NCBI RefSeq assembly: GCF_003056345.1 | Contig: NZ_PYWB01000003.1 | Span: 248,001 to 312,000, forward strand | DNA length: 64,000 nt | From: Devosia submarina | GTDB lineage: Bacteria > Pseudomonadota > Alphaproteobacteria > Rhizobiales > Devosiaceae | Reading direction: 5' to 3' | In this document: in pieces, positions 60,261 through 64,000 of the stretch | Layout: every line of letters begins with the position of its first letter | Numbering within the stretch: position 1 is the first letter of the stretch | Translations under genes and position numbers: made by a program | The notes under the pieces: model-generated | Database searches by the model: none | Seen by the model: the letters and a program-made list of their open reading frames with translations, nothing else | Told to the model about the DNA's origin: nothing

Positions 60261-61249
60261 TGCGGGGCGGCCGGTTGGGGAAGTGTTTGGGAGGGAAGGT
60301 TGCGCGGCGGAAGCGGATAAGGCTTAGGCGAGCGAATGCGTTCGGCCAGCTCGGCCTTGCGCTTCTTTTCGTCCTCGGCCAGCTGTTCTTCGGTCTTGTT
60401 GGGGCGGACGGCGACGAGGTTGGCGACGCGCAGATCCACAAGGTTCACGTCGCGATCGAGCAGCTGGTAATGATCCTGGTACATGACCAGATTGCGCAAC
60501 GCGCGGGCGACGCCCAGCTCGGGCAATTGGACGCGAAGGCCGGTGTCGTAGATCAAATCCCAGCGGCGGTCGGCAATGCGCGAGAGGGCCACGAGGCCTT
60601 CCTTGAGGCTGGGATATTGGTCAAGCGCGCGGATCATGACGAGGGCGTCGTCGCTGGCGCCATCGCCAACAACGAGCGGCAGCTCGCCATAGGCGCCCCG
60701 GTCTTCCCCGATCTGCTCGCCCTTGGCATCCACCAGAAAGGTGATGCCATCAACGCGCCAGCGCGCCACGGGTTTTTTTTCCGTGACTTCAACAACAACG
60801 TCACCGGGATAGGTCTTGCGTACGCTGACCGTCTTGATGGCCGGCAGCTCGGCGATACGTTGGCGGGCGGCTTCCACATCGAAACTAACAGTGGAGGTAT
60901 GCGGCTCGATGCCCAGGGCATCAAAGATCGCCTGCTCGCTGGTGAGGGTCTGACCGGTGATGGAAATTTCGCCAATGGCGAAGCCCGCAGCGGCAAAGCG
61001 CCCTTGAGCCATTTCGCCCAGCGTCATGGCGCCAAACATGATGGGTTCGCGCACCTGATAGAGCCCTACCCCAAGGGCGAGCAGCGCCACCGCGCTGATG
61101 CTGCGCACCATGGCCGTGCGGTGCAGGACCCAGGCGCGGCCCCAATTATTGGCGATTTTGCGCCGCGGAGAGCGCATGGGAACAGGCAGCGCGCTGGGAT
61201 CGATGATCCGCGCACCAGCGAGAAAGGTCTCGCTTTTTACCTGTTGCAA
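60257..61249 (-). CDS. ftsQ: Cell division protein FtsQ
   Basis: Single-pass divisome scaffold. The 330-residue protein has a basic cytoplasmic N-terminus ([14 protein letters not shown]), a membrane anchor ([17 protein letters not shown]), POTRA domain ([21 protein letters not shown]), then [28 protein letters not shown] and the FtsQ-C domain, with a basic Pro-rich end ([16 protein letters not shown]). The start is the TTG at 61249, preceded by GGAGG at seven bases, which overlaps the ddl stop by 13 bases. It is thus translated in overlap with ddl and with ftsA. Confidence 0.92.
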   Translation of the reverse strand: MQQVKSETFLAGARIIDPSALPVPMRSPRRKIANNWGRAWVLHRTAMVRSISAVALLALGVGLYQVREPIMFGAMTLGEMAQGRFAAAGFAIGEISITGQTLTSEQAIFDALGIEPHTSTVSFDVEAARQRIAELPAIKTVSVRKTYPGDVVVEVTEKKPVARWRVDGITFLVDAKGEQIGEDRGAYGELPLVVGDGASDDALVMIRALDQYPSLKEGLVALSRIADRRWDLIYDTGLRVQLPELGVARALRNLVMYQDHYQLLDRDVNLVDLRVANLVAVRPNKTEEQLAEDEKKRKAELAERIRSPKPYPLPPRNLPSQTLPQPAAPQ

Positions 61250-62157
61250 CTCGCGTCCTCCACCATCCAGGCGACCAGTTCTTCATAGGAGTGGCCTGCA
61301 TGCAGGGCCTGCTCCGGCACCAGCGATGTCTCGGTCATGCCCGGCTGGGTATTGATCTCGAGGCACACCAGTTCGCCATCCTCGCCTGCCGCGTCATTGT
61401 AGCGGAAGTCACACCGCGTCACGCCCCGGCAGCCGAGAGCCGCATGGGCGGCCAGGCTCAACTTTTGCACTTTGTCGTAAATTTTCGGTTTCAGCTGGGC
61501 TGGAATTACGTGGACTGATCCGCCTTTAGAGTATTTGGCCTCGTAGTCGTAAAAGGCAGCGTCGGTTACGATTTCGGTGACGCCAAGAGCGACGTCGCCC
61601 ATCACGGCGCAGGTGAGTTCGCGCCCGGGAATGTAACGCTCGACCATGAGCTCTTCGCCAGAGTTCCAGTTTTCGCGCAGGATTTCCTGCGGCGGATGGC
61701 TGGTGTCGCCCTTGACGATGAAGACACCAAAGCTCGAACCATCGGCGATGGGTTTCATTACATAGGGCGGCGCCATGACATGAGCGCGGGCTGCTTCCGA
61801 GCGCGGAACGATGACGTGGTCGGTGACCGGAATGCCGGCCGCCTTCATCACGATCTTGGCCTGGTGCTTGTTCATGGCCAGCGCCGAGGCCATGACGCCC
61901 GAATGGGTATAGGGAATTTCCAGCAGTTCCAGCACGCCCTGGATCATGCCGCTTTCACCGAACGGGCCATGCAGCGCATTGAAGGCGACGTCTGGCTTGA
62001 GCTCGACCAGCATGTTGGCGATGTTGCGATCGACATCGACTTCGGTGACCTGGTAGCCGGCGCGGCGCAGGGCCGCAGCGCAGCCAGCGCCCGATTTTAG
62101 GGAGACGGGGCGCTCATTAGACCATCCACCCATGAGAACGGCGACGTGTTTGGTCAT
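61237..62157 (-). CDS. ddl: D-alanine--D-alanine ligase
   Basis: Makes the D-Ala-D-Ala dipeptide for the murein precursor. The 306-residue protein has the ATP-grasp fold: [64 protein letters not shown]-like nucleotide region, [18 protein letters not shown], and [31 protein letters not shown] with the Mg-binding glutamate. The length is that of DdlB. ftsQ overlaps its end. Upstream, a repeat-rich gap of 366 bases separates it from murB. Confidence 0.96.
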   Translation of the reverse strand: MTKHVAVLMGGWSNERPVSLKSGAGCAAALRRAGYQVTEVDVDRNIANMLVELKPDVAFNALHGPFGESGMIQGVLELLEIPYTHSGVMASALAMNKHQAKIVMKAAGIPVTDHVIVPRSEAARAHVMAPPYVMKPIADGSSFGVFIVKGDTSHPPQEILRENWNSGEELMVERYIPGRELTCAVMGDVALGVTEIVTDAAFYDYEAKYSKGGSVHVIPAQLKPKIYDKVQKLSLAAHAALGCRGVTRCDFRYNDAAGEDGELVCLEINTQPGMTETSLVPEQALHAGHSYEELVAWMVEDASCNR

Positions 62158-62201
62158 GGTGTGGTCCTGTTATTTGTGGGTCCAGATCTATCGCAACCGC
62201 T

Positions 62202-62288
62202 GGCGCCTCCCTCGGACTTGATCCGAGGGCCATTCTCCACCCGGCACAAGCGGCGCGTGACCTCCGGATCAAGTCCGAGGGAGGCGCC
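62202..62288. repeat. Inverted repeat in the murB-ddl gap
   Basis: GGCGCCTCCCTCGGACTTGA plus TCCG (62202-62225) and its exact 24-base complement (62265-62288), with a 39-base spacer. Part of the repeat class with the core CTCGGACTTGATCCGAGG. Confidence 0.8.
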
Positions 62289-62372
62289 GGTGGTTGAATG
62301 GAGAACGCGGTGGGCGCGCACCGAAGGTGCGGCGTAAATTGGAAAGCAATAAGAGCACCATTTAACCCCATC

Positions 62373-62489
62373 CACGATGTCACCCCGGCCTTGAGCCGGG
62401 GCCCATCTTGAGATCGATCTACACCTGCTCTTGCGGCGTTCGGCCAGATCTTGGGATGGATTCCGGCTCAAGGCCGGGATGACACCGTG
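62373..62489. repeat. Second inverted repeat in the murB-ddl gap
   Basis: Arms 62373-62399 and 62463-62489 match as reverse complements at 25 of 27 bases. The core CCCCGGCCTTGAGCCGG is the common alphaproteobacterial palindromic repeat. It lies 34 bases before the murB stop codon (reading leftwards) and has no coding content. Confidence 0.75.
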
Positions 62490-62523
62490 TGTGGGGAGAT
62501 GGCGGTGCGTGAACCGGGCCAAG

Positions 62524-63501
62524 CTAAACCGCCCCCGTGAACACATCGCCATCGAGGAACTGCCGCACTTGCTGGCCCGGGAGGAAGTGGCCCATGCGGC
62601 GGATTTCCCATTGAAGTTCGATGCCGGAATGGGCGCGGACGCGGTTGCGCACGGTTTCGCCCAGGGTTTCGATGTCGTGAGCTGTGGCGTTGTCGATGTT
62701 GAGGAGGAAATTGGCGTGCAGTTCGCTCATCTGCGCGCCCCCGACGACCAAGCCGCGGCAACCGGCGGCGTCGATCAGCTTCCAGCTGGAATGGCCTTCG
62801 GGATTCTTGAAGGTGGAGCCGCCCGTCTTGGCCTTGGTTGGCTGGGAGGCTTCACGCTTTTCGGTGATTTCGCGCATTCGCTCGAGAATATCGGCGGGAT
62901 CACCGGGAAAGCCCTGGTAAACGGCGGAGGTAAAAACGGCGCCACGCGGGCCGTTGCTCTTGCGGTAGAGATAGCCCATGTCGGCATTGGTGAGGGTGAT
63001 GATCTCGCCCCGGCGCGTCACGGCGCGCAATTCCACCATGCGGTCGCGCGTTTCTGTGCCGTAGCAGCCCGCATTCATATAGAGGGCGCCGCCAATGCCG
63101 CCGGGAATGCCGCGATAGAAGGTGAGGCCATCAATGCCCGCTTCAGCTGCGGCGTTGGCGACCTTCACGTCCGGCAAGGATGTGCCGACGCGGATCTTGT
63201 GATGAGGGAGGATTTCTATCTGCCCGAAGGCCCTGCCCCCGAGCCTGATGACCACGCCATCTATGCCGCCGTCGCGGATAAGAAGGTTCGAGCCCAGCCC
63301 GATCACGGTGACGCGGATATCGGCCGGCAAGTGCCGCAGAAAGAAGGCGAGGTCTTCTTCATCGGCGGGCGTAAAGAACAGCTGCGCCGGACCGCCGACG
63401 CGAAACCAGGTCACTTCACTCAAGGGCTGATTGGGGATCAGCCGGCCTCGGACCTCACCGATCCAGGGCTGGAACTGTGGGACAAGGTCCGGATAGCTCA
63501 T
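62524..63501 (-). CDS. murB: UDP-N-acetylenolpyruvoylglucosamine reductase
   Basis: FAD enzyme completing UDP-MurNAc synthesis. The 325-residue protein begins [39 protein letters not shown] with the family motif TxFRxGGPA, then [23 protein letters not shown] (FAD binding), [24 protein letters not shown] with the catalytic pocket, [23 protein letters not shown], and [19 protein letters not shown]. The frame is open upstream but the ATG at 63501 overlaps the murC stop (ATGA). It is separated from ddl by a repeat-rich gap. Confidence 0.96.
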   Translation of the reverse strand: MSYPDLVPQFQPWIGEVRGRLIPNQPLSEVTWFRVGGPAQLFFTPADEEDLAFFLRHLPADIRVTVIGLGSNLLIRDGGIDGVVIRLGGRAFGQIEILPHHKIRVGTSLPDVKVANAAAEAGIDGLTFYRGIPGGIGGALYMNAGCYGTETRDRMVELRAVTRRGEIITLTNADMGYLYRKSNGPRGAVFTSAVYQGFPGDPADILERMREITEKREASQPTKAKTGGSTFKNPEGHSSWKLIDAAGCRGLVVGGAQMSELHANFLLNIDNATAHDIETLGETVRNRVRAHSGIELQWEIRRMGHFLPGQQVRQFLDGDVFTGAV

Positions 63502-64000
63502 TGCGGATCGGCCCCAAGCAGGGCCCCGAGTTCTGCCGGAAGAGCCGCGGCCCATTGCGTAATATTGCCAGCGCCGAGGCACACGACATAGTCGCCATCG
63601 GCAGCGCGGCTTGCCAGCAAGGGCGCCAGCGCTTCCGCGCGGTCGATTACGCGCGCGTCACGATGGCCGCGGGCACGGATGCGGTTGACCAGTTCTTCGT
63701 GGGTGACGCCCGCGATGGGCTGCTCGCCAGCGGCGTAGACCGGGGCGATGATGACCGTGTCGGCGTCGTTGAAGCAGGCGGAGAAATCGTCAAACAGATC
63801 ATGCAGGCGCGAATAGCGGTGTGGCTGCACCACGGCGATCACGTCGCGCTTGGTGGACTGGCGAGCGGCGCGCAGCACGGCGGCGATTTCCACGGGATGG
63901 TGGCCATAATCGTCGATCACGGTAATGCCGCCGACCACACCGGTCTTGGTGAAGCGGCGCTTGACGCCCGTAAAGCCCTTAAGCCCCTTGCGGATTGCCT
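63498..64000 (-). CDS. murC: UDP-N-acetylmuramate--L-alanine ligase, C-terminal part
   Basis: The coding frame enters from the right edge. The visible about 167 residues are the C-terminal domain of a Mur ligase: [27 protein letters not shown] is the DDYGHHPxE signature specific to MurC, followed by [20 protein letters not shown] and [12 protein letters not shown]. The start lies beyond the window. The stop overlaps the murB start (ATGA). Confidence 0.96.
   Translation of the reverse strand, partial: AIRKGLKGFTGVKRRFTKTGVVGGITVIDDYGHHPVEIAAVLRAARQSTKRDVIAVVQPHRYSRLHDLFDDFSACFNDADTVIIAPVYAAGEQPIAGVTHEELVNRIRARGHRDARVIDRAEALAPLLASRAADGDYVVCLGAGNITQWAAALPAELGALLGADPQ

Noticed and set aside
59346-60320. 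A 324-residue frame antisense to ftsA.
   Set aside because: No family features; FtsA on the minus strand is unambiguous.

Overview
The window is GC-rich chromosomal DNA from an alphaproteobacterium, most likely of the order Hyphomicrobiales (Rhizobiales). A Devosia-like genus is my best guess, but the sequence does not prove it. The evidence is the cell-wall/division cluster order murC-murB-ddl-ftsQ-ftsA ... ftsZ-lpxC-bamD-recN-ligA, a circularly permuted two-piece tmRNA gene next to an SspB-type ClpXP adaptor, the thyA/folA/hflK/hflC grouping, and the serB/miaA divergent pair. The content is mostly core genome. I see no prophage, insertion sequence, CRISPR array or tRNA gene.

Layout. 1-1764 (minus): an operon of a GFA zinc protein, a UPF0303/heme-degrading-domain protein and a PhzF-family isomerase cut by the window edge. 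1872-3623 (minus): ilvC directly behind a TetR regulator gene whose upstream region holds a perfect 18-bp palindrome. 3763-6627: catalase, a small protein and an AlkB-type dioxygenase. 6845-12360: a signalling block with a periplasmic molybdopterin-fold protein plus membrane histidine kinase in one operon, then a large hybrid kinase divergent from a receiver-only protein. 12474-19950: HPP-CBS membrane protein, SDR, polytopic membrane protein, YqjM-type ene-reductase, Kup, FMN reductase. 20247-23604 (minus): ilvI-ilvH-pdxJ behind a sigma-70-like promoter, a leader peptide rich in Leu/Ile/Val and a terminator hairpin, i.e. a transcription attenuator. 23956-28769: PiT phosphate transporter, Nudix hydrolase, cold-shock protein, glycine-zipper lipoprotein, DUF423, MATE exporter. 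28774-35827: miaA / serB divergent, then the minus-strand run thyA-DUF4424-GNAT-folA-hflK-hflC with ATGA overlaps. 35927-37105: ssrA, sspB and a ribbon-helix-helix protein. 37089-47507: giant AsmA protein, UvrD/PcrA helicase, YbjQ, PrmA, two tiny basic proteins, aminopeptidase P. 47576-55782 (minus): DUF3828, an uncharacterised secreted protein, ligA, recN, bamD, lpxC. 55890-64000: the division/peptidoglycan genes ftsZ, ftsA, ftsQ, ddl, murB and murC, with a VOC gene and a DUF4126-like gene lying between ftsA and ftsZ.

Functionally the right-hand half is a growth hub: peptidoglycan precursors (MurC, MurB, Ddl), divisome (FtsQ, FtsA, FtsZ), lipid A (LpxC), outer-membrane assembly (BamD) and DNA repair/replication (RecN, LigA, UvrD). 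The left and middle parts carry branched-chain amino acid synthesis (IlvC, IlvI, IlvH), folate/thymidylate synthesis, tmRNA-SspB rescue, and oxidative or sensory functions. The intergenic regions of the right half carry several palindromic repeats with related cores.

The most notable points are the ilv leader-peptide attenuator (an unlisted 16-codon gene), the cysteine-less molybdopterin-fold protein paired with a histidine kinase that has no response regulator, the tetR-ilvC unit with its palindrome, the ssrA-sspB adjacency, two unlisted 43-44-codon genes, and the split of ftsA from ftsZ.
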